Positions 27,732 through 36,348 of a stretch of DNA of 64,000 nt are shown here, in pieces. Source of the DNA: Bacillota bacterium (GTDB taxonomy: Bacteria > Bacillota > UBA4882 > UBA8346); contig JAEVYU010000031.1 in the NCBI GenBank assembly GCA_023392595.1, positions 1 to 64,000 on the forward strand. Reading direction: 5' to 3'. The stretch's first letter is position 1. Each line of letters begins with the position of its first letter. The notes under the pieces are model-generated. The model saw nothing but the letters and a program-made list of their open reading frames with translations. It made no database searches and was not told the DNA's origin. A program made the translations under genes and the position numbers.

Positions 27732-28619
27732 TTATTGGTTATCATCCCATTTAATTTCTTTATCCAATAACAGATAAGGATTCACACAATCTTCCCCAAT
27801 ACGAACCGTCAAATGAAGATGAGGACCGGTAGCCAATCCCGTCATACCAACGTTTCCAATGATTTGGCCATTTTTAACCATAGTCCCTTCTTGGACTGCG
27901 ATTTTGGAAAGATGGCAATAAGAGGTGTAAAGTCCCAGTCCATGATTGACTATAATTGTTAAGCCGGTCACATTCATCATTCCGGCAAAGGCCACTTGTC
28001 CACCGTTACAAGCCAATACAGGCGTCCCGGCGGGAGCGGAAATATCCAGCCCGGAATGCCTTCCTTCCTCAATATTATTTACATAACGAATTAAGCCATA
28101 CTCCGTTGTAATCTTGCCTTGGACCGGCCAGATAAATTTCCCCGTCCAAAGCGGATTGAGTTGCTCCGTACGTCCCTTTTGACGGACATCAGCGCTTTTT
28201 TGGGCATCGGCATTAACATTTTGCGGAGTCAATATCTGCTTGCGGGTGGTCTCGGCAATAGTCACCCGGTCTTCGGGAAAATCTCGCCGAATCACTTCGA
28301 TGGGATATTCTTTGGTTCGGCTCAATGAATCTTTGGAAATGGTAACCTTCAAAGGATAAGTGCCGGGTTTGACAAAATAGGAGGCGGAAATCAAACCGAT
28401 GAAATGGTCGTTGTTAAATTGTAATTTCGTTCTATTGTTGATAAAATTGACTTCGATTACAGATTGAGGCTCCGCCTGGACTCTGATTGTAATAAAATCT
28501 CCCGGTCGCAATGATTCCGCCGAAAGATTAATTTTCTCATCCGCTGTTACCCCAGAACATCCATAAAGTAGAACCGTTATTATAAAAAAAAGCCAACCAT
28601 AACCTATACGTTTTGGCAT
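27732..28619 (-). CDS. M23-family metallopeptidase, predicted lipoprotein
   Basis: A 295-residue exported protein. The signal ends in VLLYGCSG, a plausible lipobox with Cys as lipid site. An Ig-like/beta region covers about residues 30-130 and a LytM-type peptidase domain the rest, with zinc-ligand motifs HSGLDIS and HLHL and GTPVLACNGGQVAFAG. It would cleave peptidoglycan cross-bridges or act as an envelope regulator. GAGGTG lies seven bases before the ATG at 28619. Confidence 0.87.
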   Translation of the reverse strand: MPKRIGYGWLFFIITVLLYGCSGVTADEKINLSAESLRPGDFITIRVQAEPQSVIEVNFINNRTKLQFNNDHFIGLISASYFVKPGTYPLKVTISKDSLSRTKEYPIEVIRRDFPEDRVTIAETTRKQILTPQNVNADAQKSADVRQKGRTEQLNPLWTGKFIWPVQGKITTEYGLIRYVNNIEEGRHSGLDISAPAGTPVLACNGGQVAFAGMMNVTGLTIIVNHGLGLYTSYCHLSKIAVQEGTMVKNGQIIGNVGMTGLATGPHLHLTVRIGEDCVNPYLLLDKEIKWDDNQ

Positions 28620-28776
28620 CAACGAACACCTCGATAAAGAATTTTAACGATTTCTTTCCCGTTAAAATTTTTCGTTATCAATATCAAGGTTCCTGCATTT
28701 TTCTAAAAAACACTCGTTGATTTTAAAAGGAAAAATTTATTCCTCGGAAATATCCGGCATTTTCATATAAAATTGT

Positions 28777-29949
28777 TCAAAAGGCATGGTGCGTCAATTC
28801 GGAAATACTTTTCCTGAACAATAGCCATTCTTTCAATTCTTTAAGATTGCCATTGGGAAAAGTCTGATTTAATAAGCCATAACCTAACGTAAAGGTGCCG
28901 GTATTTTCATCCGGCTTCAAAATATGAAAATCGCTACTATAGCTTAACGCCAAGAATTCTCTGCCTCTCGGCAGCAATTCTCCCCGGATACTCTGCCAAA
29001 TTCCGAGCCATTCCTTTACTTCAGTTTCCCCATCTCTGGGATTCCGGACTTCAATCCCGTCCAATATGGAATCACATGCTAAATTCATAGAAAAATCTTT
29101 GATCTCATCAAGGGTCATCCCTGCGTTGTTCCTCATCTCGACAGGATGAGCTAAAACAGCGAGGATAAGAAAATCCTGGTGTTTCAAGGCTTTAATCATC
29201 GACAATGTTTCTTCGGTCTTATTGATTGTTGTCTGTTTCTTAAGCCTCTGCAAAATCGGGGTTAGAAACTTTGTTGTTACGTTACGGGGATTAAAAACCT
29301 TAAACTGCTCTCTTTCGGCTGCCGAAAGCCGCTCCAGAAACAAAACACTTAAGGTCCCTGGATAATAAGGTGTTACACCCGAATACCATTTGGCCAATTC
29401 TGCTTCAGTAATGAAATCTGTTTTTCCCAATTGGCGGAGTAACTTATTCAAATCGTTCATTGCCTCAATCGCTATAGAGTGGAGAGTTTCCTGCCGTCTC
29501 TCCAAAATCCGGTGGAAGAAGTCGGCTGCGGGACTATCAAGAAATTTTAAAAAAGGCCCGGTTTCAGGGAAGTAAACCAAAATTTCACAGCCCGGTAAAG
29601 CTGTCTCCAATTCGATTCCACCCCATACTTCCAAACCAATTCGCTGACCCGCGGTAATGAATTCTTTTACACCCGAGACACTATTATGATCAACCAGAGC
29701 CGCCGCTTGTAACCCAATCAGTCGGGCCATCCATGCTACTTGACGAGGAAACAGCTGCCCATCCGAATAGTTCGAATGAAGATGCAAATCTGCGGAAAGC
29801 GGAGGGTGGATGGATTGTGTCCGTACTTCAGCCGTATATCCCAACTCATCCAATTTTTGTTCTAACTCGTCTAGACTATTGGATTGGGAGCGAACCTGAT
29901 CGCATTTTGTAAAAAAGTCTTTGAGAAATTCTACGGCCGAAGTATCCAT
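28777..29949 (-). CDS. PHP-domain metal-dependent phosphoesterase-like protein
   Basis: A 390-residue protein. The PHP motifs are visible in order: ADLHLHSNYSDG, ALVDHNSVSG, AVLAHPVE and YSSDFH, which together bind up to three metals. PHP proteins hydrolyse phosphoesters such as nucleotides or sugar phosphates. The ATG at 29949 is close behind GGAGGG; a TTG at 29979 is an alternative. It lies 56 bases after the FGGY kinase gene and is probably the last gene of the polyol cluster, but its substrate is unknown. Confidence 0.8.
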   Translation of the reverse strand: MDTSAVEFLKDFFTKCDQVRSQSNSLDELEQKLDELGYTAEVRTQSIHPPLSADLHLHSNYSDGQLFPRQVAWMARLIGLQAAALVDHNSVSGVKEFITAGQRIGLEVWGGIELETALPGCEILVYFPETGPFLKFLDSPAADFFHRILERRQETLHSIAIEAMNDLNKLLRQLGKTDFITEAELAKWYSGVTPYYPGTLSVLFLERLSAAEREQFKVFNPRNVTTKFLTPILQRLKKQTTINKTEETLSMIKALKHQDFLILAVLAHPVEMRNNAGMTLDEIKDFSMNLACDSILDGIEVRNPRDGETEVKEWLGIWQSIRGELLPRGREFLALSYSSDFHILKPDENTGTFTLGYGLLNQTFPNGNLKELKEWLLFRKSISELTHHAF

Positions 29950-30005
29950 TTGCCCTCCATAAAAATAATTGCCAGACAAGTTATGATAATATTTACTAGG
30001 GGATG

Positions 30006-31493
30006 TTAATTGCGGGTTAGAGCTCTAGTTACTGCGACCTTCCATTCGTTGTATAACTTTTCCCTGGCGTCGCTCTCCATTTTAGGAGTAAAAACTCGAT
30101 CCGACCTCCAAGTAGCGGCAATCTTTTCTACATTTTCCCATATTCCTACTTCCAGCCCCGCTAAATAAGTTGCCCCCAAAGCCGATACCTCTCTTACACG
30201 GGGTCTGGATACTTCGGCGTTTAACACATCAGCTTGAAACTGCATTAGGAACTCATTCGCAGCAGCCCCGCCATCGGCTCTGAGTGAAATCAACGGTATT
30301 CCACTACCCTCTTTCATTAATTCCAAAACATCTCGAACCTGGTATGCGATAGACTCTAAACCGGCCCGAATCAGATGTTCCTTTTTAGTACCCCGGGTAA
30401 GTCCGGTAATTAACCCCTTAGCCTCCATATCCCAGTAAGGAGCACATAATCCCACAAAAGCAGGAACCAAATAAACTCCTTCATTACCCGTTAAAGATGA
30501 GGCAATCTCGCCACTTTTAACTACATTATCAATAATCCCAAGTCCATCCCTGAGCCATTGCATGGTGGCTCCTGTTACATTGATAATACCTTCTATTGCA
30601 TATCCGACATTTCCCTTAAGCCCCCAGGCTAAAGTAGCAACTAAACCTGTTGAAGGAGTAACCGGCTTTTCCCCGGCATACATCATCATCGAAGTGCCGG
30701 TACCATAGGTAGCTTTGGCCATTCCCGGACGAAAACAAGCTTCTCCGAATAAAGCTCCTTGCGAATCTCCAATGACACCGGTAATTGGTATCCCAGATGG
30801 CAAGTTTCCAAGTTGAACCGTAGTGCCAAATTTGCCCGAAGATGGCCGCACATCAGCTAACATCGCCTCGGGGATATCTAATTCTTTGAGTATTTCACGA
30901 TCCCAACATAGGTCATAAATATTATACAAAAGAGTTCTGGAGGCGTTGGAATAATCGGTTGCAAAAACTTTACCCCCGGTCAGATTCCATAACAACCAAG
31001 TATCAATCGTTCCGAAGCATATTTCACCTTTTTGAGCTCTAGTTCGCAGGCCGGAGACATGATCCAACAACCATTTGACTTTGGTTCCGGAAAAATAAGG
31101 ATCAATCATCAATCCGGTTTTCCGGCGAAACATTTCTTCCTGCCCCGAATTTTTTAACTCCTTGCAGATCTCGACACTCCGGCGACATTGCCAAACAACC
31201 GCGGGTGCTAAAGGCGATCCATCCTTGCGATCCCAGACCGCTGCGGTTTCCCGTTGATTGGTTATGGCAATCGCTTTAACATTGCGGGCATCGATTTTAG
31301 AGAGTACCTCCCCGATTAAATCTACCACACTGCTCCATATTTCTTTTAAATCATGTTCTACCCAACCGGGTTGAGGGTAGTATTGCGTAATTTCCCGATA
31401 CGCCTGAGCGCAGATTTGAGCATCTTTATTAAAAAGTAATACCTTTGTTCCAGTCGTTCCCTGGTCAATCGCCAAGATTAAATCCTGATTCAT
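30006..31493 (-). CDS. FGGY-family kinase, glycerol-kinase-like with altered substrate pocket
   Basis: A 495-residue sugar/polyol kinase collinear with glycerol kinase: AIDQGTTGTKV (phosphate loop), NQRET, DPYFSGTKVKW, DTWLLWNLT, GDSQGALFGE, DGGAAANEFLMQ. From memory of E. coli GlpK, glycerol is held by R83, E84, Y135, D245, Q246 and F270. Here R81, E82, Y133 and D243 are kept, but Q246 is S244 and F270 is S268. Losing two bulky contacts suggests a larger substrate than glycerol. Neighbouring dehydrogenase and transketolase genes point to a ketose. GGGAGG precedes the ATG. Confidence 0.87.
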   Translation of the reverse strand: MNQDLILAIDQGTTGTKVLLFNKDAQICAQAYREITQYYPQPGWVEHDLKEIWSSVVDLIGEVLSKIDARNVKAIAITNQRETAAVWDRKDGSPLAPAVVWQCRRSVEICKELKNSGQEEMFRRKTGLMIDPYFSGTKVKWLLDHVSGLRTRAQKGEICFGTIDTWLLWNLTGGKVFATDYSNASRTLLYNIYDLCWDREILKELDIPEAMLADVRPSSGKFGTTVQLGNLPSGIPITGVIGDSQGALFGEACFRPGMAKATYGTGTSMMMYAGEKPVTPSTGLVATLAWGLKGNVGYAIEGIINVTGATMQWLRDGLGIIDNVVKSGEIASSLTGNEGVYLVPAFVGLCAPYWDMEAKGLITGLTRGTKKEHLIRAGLESIAYQVRDVLELMKEGSGIPLISLRADGGAAANEFLMQFQADVLNAEVSRPRVREVSALGATYLAGLEVGIWENVEKIAATWRSDRVFTPKMESDAREKLYNEWKVAVTRALTRN

Positions 31494-31536
31494 TGGAAAT
31501 TCCTCCCTCATTGTAACAATAATGCAGGAAACAGGC

Positions 31537-32475
31537 TTAATTGATATGCAAAAGACTTTTAGCCTCTTTCGCGATTCCTGCGGCAGTTAAATGATAATGC
31601 TGAAAGATTTCAGCCTGAGTTCCGTTGATCGCCGATTCATCGGGTATACCCAATATTTTCATGGGAATGGCATGCTTTTGAGCAAGTAGTTCGGCAATTG
31701 CCCCTCCCAATCCGCCATAGATACTATGTTCCTCAACGGTGACCATCGCTTTTGTCTCTGCTGCCGCCTTCAATATCAGTTGTTCGTCAAGTGGTTTGAC
31801 AGTGTGAATTTCTATTACCTGGGCGCTAATGCCTTGATTTTGAAGCAAATATCCGGCATCCAGTGCCGCCCTCAGGACTTCGCCTGTAGCTATTATTGAT
31901 ACTTGATCCCCAGGTAACAACGTACATCCCTTACCAATTTCAGGTAAGAAATCCTTATCATGAACGTCCGGAACCGCGCCTCGACCAATTCTTACATATA
32001 CGGGACCTTCGTAATCAACCAAGGCATGAGTCAACTGTTCCATCTCAACATTATCGGATGGCAAAATCACTGTCAACCCAGGAATTGCTCTTGTAACAGC
32101 AATGTCTTGTAAAGAATGGTGGGTTGATCCTAAAGCCCCATAACTGACTCCACCACTTATCCCGATTAGTTTTACATTGGTATGAGAATAAGCGCCATCG
32201 ACCTTTATTTGTTCAATACTTCGCATGGAAAGAAAAGAAGCCGGAGAGCAAGCGAAAGGAATTTTCCCACTTTTGGCCAAACCTGCGGCAATGCTGACCA
32301 GATTTTGCTCTGCAATACCGACTTCAACAAATTGATCGGGAAGCCGGTTGGCAAACTCATCTAAACTGGCTGATCCGCGGGAATCACTCGCTAAAGCTAT
32401 AATCTGGGTGTTTTGTTGAGCTAAAGATAGTAATGTTTTGGTAAAAATCTGCCGATTGGGGTAGGTAGCAGACAT
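31537..32475 (-). CDS. Transketolase C-terminal subunit (split transketolase)
   Basis: A 312-residue subunit with the pyrimidine-binding and C-terminal domains of transketolase: DSRGSASLDEF, FVEVGIAEQNLVSIAAGLA with the catalytic Glu that activates thiamine diphosphate, and VEEHSIYGGLGGAIAEL. Its partner is the N-terminal subunit at 33434. GGAAGGGG precedes the ATG at 32475. Split transketolases include ordinary pentose-phosphate enzymes and apulose-4-phosphate transketolase; which one is not decidable here. Confidence 0.9.
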   Translation of the reverse strand: MSATYPNRQIFTKTLLSLAQQNTQIIALASDSRGSASLDEFANRLPDQFVEVGIAEQNLVSIAAGLAKSGKIPFACSPASFLSMRSIEQIKVDGAYSHTNVKLIGISGGVSYGALGSTHHSLQDIAVTRAIPGLTVILPSDNVEMEQLTHALVDYEGPVYVRIGRGAVPDVHDKDFLPEIGKGCTLLPGDQVSIIATGEVLRAALDAGYLLQNQGISAQVIEIHTVKPLDEQLILKAAAETKAMVTVEEHSIYGGLGGAIAELLAQKHAIPMKILGIPDESAINGTQAEIFQHYHLTAAGIAKEAKSLLHIN

Positions 32476-32571
32476 TGATATTTCCCCTTCCGTTATCAGT
32501 TTCAAGTTATTAACAAACAAATTTCAATTTTTGCATACGGAAGGTCTGAATGTTTTATTGATTGAGTTATA

Positions 32572-33339
32572 TTAATCAATCTCAATTAATTCAACTTTTT
32601 CATCGGCAAGTGCATGCCTAAGGCCTTCCGTTACTGGAGAATTCATGATAAGACGATTCATCATACTTAATGGTCCCACATAGGCAAGAGCAATCTTACC
32701 TAATTTAGTATTGTCAGCAATTCCAATTACCTCTCGTGATGATGCAGCTTTTGCCAGTTTAAGCTGAATTTGATGAGGGTCGCCATCGGATATGCCATAT
32801 GTCGGTACCAAAGCGTCAATACCCATAAAATATTTGTGAGCCCGAATCTTTTGAAATGATTCCACCGTCTCATTACCGTATGCTACATAATTTTGGTGGC
32901 CACATACTCCTCCAATCAAAAGGGTTGTAATATTGGCATATGGAGTTAATTCCATTGCAACTTTGATACCATTTGTTACCACAGTGATATTAATATCATC
33001 CTTGAGTGCTTTTGCTAATTCCAAACAAGTTGAACCTTCATCTAAAATAATGATTTCACCATCATTGATAAGTGTTGCGGCCTTTGCGCCAATTCTCGCT
33101 TTTACATCTTGATTCAATGTTTCTTTGGCTGTCAATGATTTATGCAGAAACGGTTCTCCTTGTAAAATGGCCCCCCCATGCGTGCGAATAATAATTCCTT
33201 CTTCTTTCTCCAGCGCTTCCAAATCACGGCGAATGGTGATCGGGACCACTTTTAGCAACTCACTTAATTCATTTACAGTAATGGACCCTTTTTTAGTCAA
33301 GATTTGGACAATTTGCTGTCTTCGTTCTTCCGCTAACAT
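32572..33339 (-). CDS. DeoR-family transcriptional regulator
   Basis: A 255-residue regulator: an N-terminal winged helix (ERRQQIVQILTKKGSITVNELS, TIRRDLEALEKEEG) and a DeoR sugar-phosphate sensor domain (IGAKAATLINDGEIIILDEGSTC). It is encoded between the two transketolase subunit genes, 94 bases after one and 96 before the other, and probably controls the cluster in response to a phosphorylated intermediate. GAGGTGG precedes the ATG. Confidence 0.92.
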   Translation of the reverse strand: MLAEERRQQIVQILTKKGSITVNELSELLKVVPITIRRDLEALEKEEGIIIRTHGGAILQGEPFLHKSLTAKETLNQDVKARIGAKAATLINDGEIIILDEGSTCLELAKALKDDINITVVTNGIKVAMELTPYANITTLLIGGVCGHQNYVAYGNETVESFQKIRAHKYFMGIDALVPTYGISDGDPHQIQLKLAKAASSREVIGIADNTKLGKIALAYVGPLSMMNRLIMNSPVTEGLRHALADEKVELIEID

Positions 33340-33433
33340 GATTCCACCTCAAATGTCTTTTTCTTATAGTTTACCATAGTCACAAATTTCTAAAAAGCTC
33401 CTTTAGCGGAAGAATTTCCCGTCGATGAGAATC

Positions 33434-34276
33434 TTATTTCAATTCCTTTATTGCCTGCTCATATTCATCTGCTTTGGGTACCCGATGATGCCAAACATGA
33501 TTCCCCTCCATAAAAGAAACTCCCTTTCCCTTAATTGTATGGGCAATAATTAAAGTGGGTTTCTCTTTTTCACAAGGGATTTTATTCAAGGCATCCATAA
33601 TTTCAGTAAAATCATGACCATTAATCTCTTGAACCTTCCACCCAAATGATAACCAACGCTTGGCCAAAGGCTCCGTATTCATCACTTTTTGGGTTGGGCC
33701 GCTTATTTGTAACCCATTACAGTCAATAATCCAAACCAAATTGTCCAACTTGTATTGAACAGCAGCCATAGAAGCTTCCCAAATTGAACCTTCCGCCAAT
33801 TCTCCATCTCCGGTTAAACAAAAAACTCGATAGGCTTGATGGTCCATTTTTCCAGCCAGCGCCATTCCAACCGCTAAAGACGGTCCATGCCCAAGTGAAC
33901 CCGTCGCCATCTCTACTCCAGGGATCTTAGAATGGGGATGTCCTCCAAGCAAAGAATTGAACTTTTGATATTGTTCCAATTCCTTTTTGCTAAAAAAGCC
34001 GCAATCAGCTAATATAGCGTAATAACCCTCACAACTATGCCCTTTACTAAGAATGAAACGGTCTCTTTGTTCCCACGCAAGATTCTCAACGTTATAGTTC
34101 ATCACCTGGTAAAATAAGGTTACTAATATATCAACCGACGAAAGCGACCCACCAATATGTCCAGTCCCGGCATGATAAATCATGTTTAAAACATCGCAGC
34201 GAATTTCATTCGCTTTTTGTTTCAATGCATTATTATCCCAGATTACTGCTTCATTTGTATTCCTTTGGTTAATCAT
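33434..34276 (-). CDS. Transketolase N-terminal subunit (split transketolase)
   Basis: A 280-residue thiamine-diphosphate-binding subunit: AGTGHIGGSLSSVDILVTLF, GHSCEGYYA, MATGSLGHGPSLAVGMALA and the GDGELAEGSIWE...IIDCN cofactor/Mg motif. It should assemble with the C-terminal subunit at 31537. GGAGTG lies upstream of the ATG. It directly follows the ABC permease genes in the same direction. Confidence 0.92.
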   Translation of the reverse strand: MINQRNTNEAVIWDNNALKQKANEIRCDVLNMIYHAGTGHIGGSLSSVDILVTLFYQVMNYNVENLAWEQRDRFILSKGHSCEGYYAILADCGFFSKKELEQYQKFNSLLGGHPHSKIPGVEMATGSLGHGPSLAVGMALAGKMDHQAYRVFCLTGDGELAEGSIWEASMAAVQYKLDNLVWIIDCNGLQISGPTQKVMNTEPLAKRWLSFGWKVQEINGHDFTEIMDALNKIPCEKEKPTLIIAHTIKGKGVSFMEGNHVWHHRVPKADEYEQAIKELK

Positions 34277-34349
34277 GACTGACTACACTCCATTATTATT
34301 TCTTATTTGCTTCCATAACGATAACTTTCCTTTTTTCCACTCTTTAATT

Positions 34350-35354
34350 TTAGCGACGGAATTTTTTCCTGGCCTGGTCAAAAATAACTGCCAAGATTAC
34401 CACTAAACCTAAAACAACCCGTTGCCAAAACGGCGAAACGCTTAGCAATACAATATCCTGGGCGACCACACCGAGTACCGCGATTCCAATTAGGGTGCCA
34501 ATTGCCGAACCGCTACCTCCCATCATTGATCCACCACCAATGATGACTGCAGCAATTGCTTGCATTTCCCAACCAGAACCGGCAGTCGGTTGTCCGGAAT
34601 TAAGTCGGGCCATTGATGTGATACCCGCTATACTTGCTAATAATCCTGAAAGAGTATAAGCCAGCATTTTTGTACGCTCGACACCGACTCCGCACAATAA
34701 AGAAGCTGTTTCACTATTCCCTAAACAATATAGTTTTCGCCCCAATGCGGAGTAACGTAAGACTATCTCAAGAACAACGACTAAAATCAGTAAAATAAGC
34801 GTTGTTACGGGAAGCAACTCTCCAATGCTTCCCTGGCCAATCCATAGAATTTTGTCGTTAATTTTAGTAATTGGCCATCCTTTGGTAATTATCATATTGA
34901 CACTAAAATAAACCTGTTGGGTTCCTAAAGTTACAATAAAGGGATTAATTTTGACTTTCGTAATCAGAATGCTATTAATAAATCCCGCCGATAAACCTGC
35001 CAGCATACCAATGACTACAGTCCAAATAGGGTCTAAACCGGTATTAGCCATAAACCAGGCAGTAATAATACCGCACATGCTGGCAATAGCTCCAATGGAT
35101 AAATCGATCCCTCCAATTAGCAATACCAAAACTTCGCCGAGTGCAGCTATACCAATAAAAGAAAATTGCCGAAAGGTTGAAAAAATGTTATAACTATCAA
35201 AAAAACCAGGTCCAATCGAAAAGAAAGTCAATAATAAGACAAGTACTAAAACCACCAGTCCCCCGGTTTCTTCTCCGGTAATAAACCGCTGAAGCTTAAA
35301 TATCCAAGAAAGCTTCTCCCTGTCTTCAGCAACTGTCTCCCGAATCGTTGCCAT
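34350..35354 (-). CDS. Ribose-type sugar ABC transporter permease (second)
   Basis: A 334-residue RbsC-family permease with about ten membrane segments; FIGIAALGEVLVLLIGGIDLSIGAIA and the coupling-loop segment SGWEMQAIAAVIIGG are hallmarks. It carries a longer cytoplasmic N-terminus (about 35 residues) than the first permease. It lies 11 bases after that gene; together they may form a heterodimeric channel. Confidence 0.92.
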   Translation of the reverse strand: MATIRETVAEDREKLSWIFKLQRFITGEETGGLVVLVLVLLLTFFSIGPGFFDSYNIFSTFRQFSFIGIAALGEVLVLLIGGIDLSIGAIASMCGIITAWFMANTGLDPIWTVVIGMLAGLSAGFINSILITKVKINPFIVTLGTQQVYFSVNMIITKGWPITKINDKILWIGQGSIGELLPVTTLILLILVVVLEIVLRYSALGRKLYCLGNSETASLLCGVGVERTKMLAYTLSGLLASIAGITSMARLNSGQPTAGSGWEMQAIAAVIIGGGSMMGGSGSAIGTLIGIAVLGVVAQDIVLLSVSPFWQRVVLGLVVILAVIFDQARKKFRR

Positions 35355-35365
35355 GATTCTACCCC

Positions 35366-36325
35366 CTAAGCTTCTTCTTTATTACGCAATACATTAATTA
35401 AAACGGCTAGAATTAGGATTATGCCGGTAACAGCGCCCCGCCAGTACGGAGATACGTTCATCATTGTTAACCCATTATCCAAAAGCCCAATAATCAAAAT
35501 TCCGGTAATGGTTCCGTTAATACTACCCATACCGCCCGTTAAATTAGTGCCTCCAATAATTGTCGCGGCTACTGCCGACATCAACCAGTCTTGTCCCATG
35601 CTCGGTTGACCCGATCCCAGCCAAGACAAAGCCAAAATACCACCAATTCCCGATAAAGCCCCGCTCAGTAGATATAAGAAGAATTGGGTACGTTCAATTG
35701 AAATACCGCAAATTTTAGCAGCCTGGGGATTTCCACCGACCGAATAAATATTCCGTCCAATCGTTGTATTGGTTATCAACCAATGGGTTATTGCCGCCAG
35801 TCCTAAAAATACCAATATAGGTAATGGAATGCCCCAAATAAACATGGAAGCAACATTTTGAACCTCTTTCGGAATGGTAAATATCGGTACACCTTGTGTA
35901 ACAACCATTACCAGCCCAAAAAACAGTTCCATTGTACCCAACGTTGCAATAAATGGAACAATTTTCAGCCTGGTCACGATAAAACCGTTCAACGAGCCGC
36001 AAGCTACGCCAACTAAAACACCAATTACCAGTATTAGATAAGGATGGATGGCCATTTTGTCCATTAAAAATCCCGCAGTAATCGCAGAAAGAGCTGCAAT
36101 CCCGCCGACCGAAAGATCAATTCCACCGCTAATCATCACTAAAGTTTGGCCCAAGGCCGCTATTCCTATAAAGGAATAGGCCCTTATAATGTCCGATAAA
36201 TTGGAAAATTTGATAAAGCTTTTATTAAAAAAAGAAAAGAAAATCATAATTGCAATAATTGCCAACACATTACTGAACAGCTGCGATGTGCTTATTTGTT
36301 GTCTGATTCTTTTTAAATCAACCAA
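35366..36325 (-). CDS. Ribose-type sugar ABC transporter permease (first)
   Basis: An RbsC-family permease of about 319 residues: GIAALGQTLVMISGGIDLSVGGIAALS and WLMSAVAATIIGG are typical. No ATG start is near; I use a TTG at 36325 preceded by GGTGGTG at eight bases, though a TTG at 36346, three bases after the ATPase gene, is possible. Two RbsC paralogues in one operon occur in several sugar/polyol importers. Confidence 0.9.
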   Translation of the reverse strand: MVDLKRIRQQISTSQLFSNVLAIIAIMIFFSFFNKSFIKFSNLSDIIRAYSFIGIAALGQTLVMISGGIDLSVGGIAALSAITAGFLMDKMAIHPYLILVIGVLVGVACGSLNGFIVTRLKIVPFIATLGTMELFFGLVMVVTQGVPIFTIPKEVQNVASMFIWGIPLPILVFLGLAAITHWLITNTTIGRNIYSVGGNPQAAKICGISIERTQFFLYLLSGALSGIGGILALSWLGSGQPSMGQDWLMSAVAATIIGGTNLTGGMGSINGTITGILIIGLLDNGLTMMNVSPYWRGAVTGIILILAVLINVLRNKEEA

Positions 36326-36348
36326 GCCTTTCACCACCAAGCTCAATT

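Noticed and set aside
30006..31493. Plain glycerol kinase (glpK)
   Set aside because: Two glycerol-contact positions differ and no glpF/glpD genes are nearby, so the specific name is not justified.
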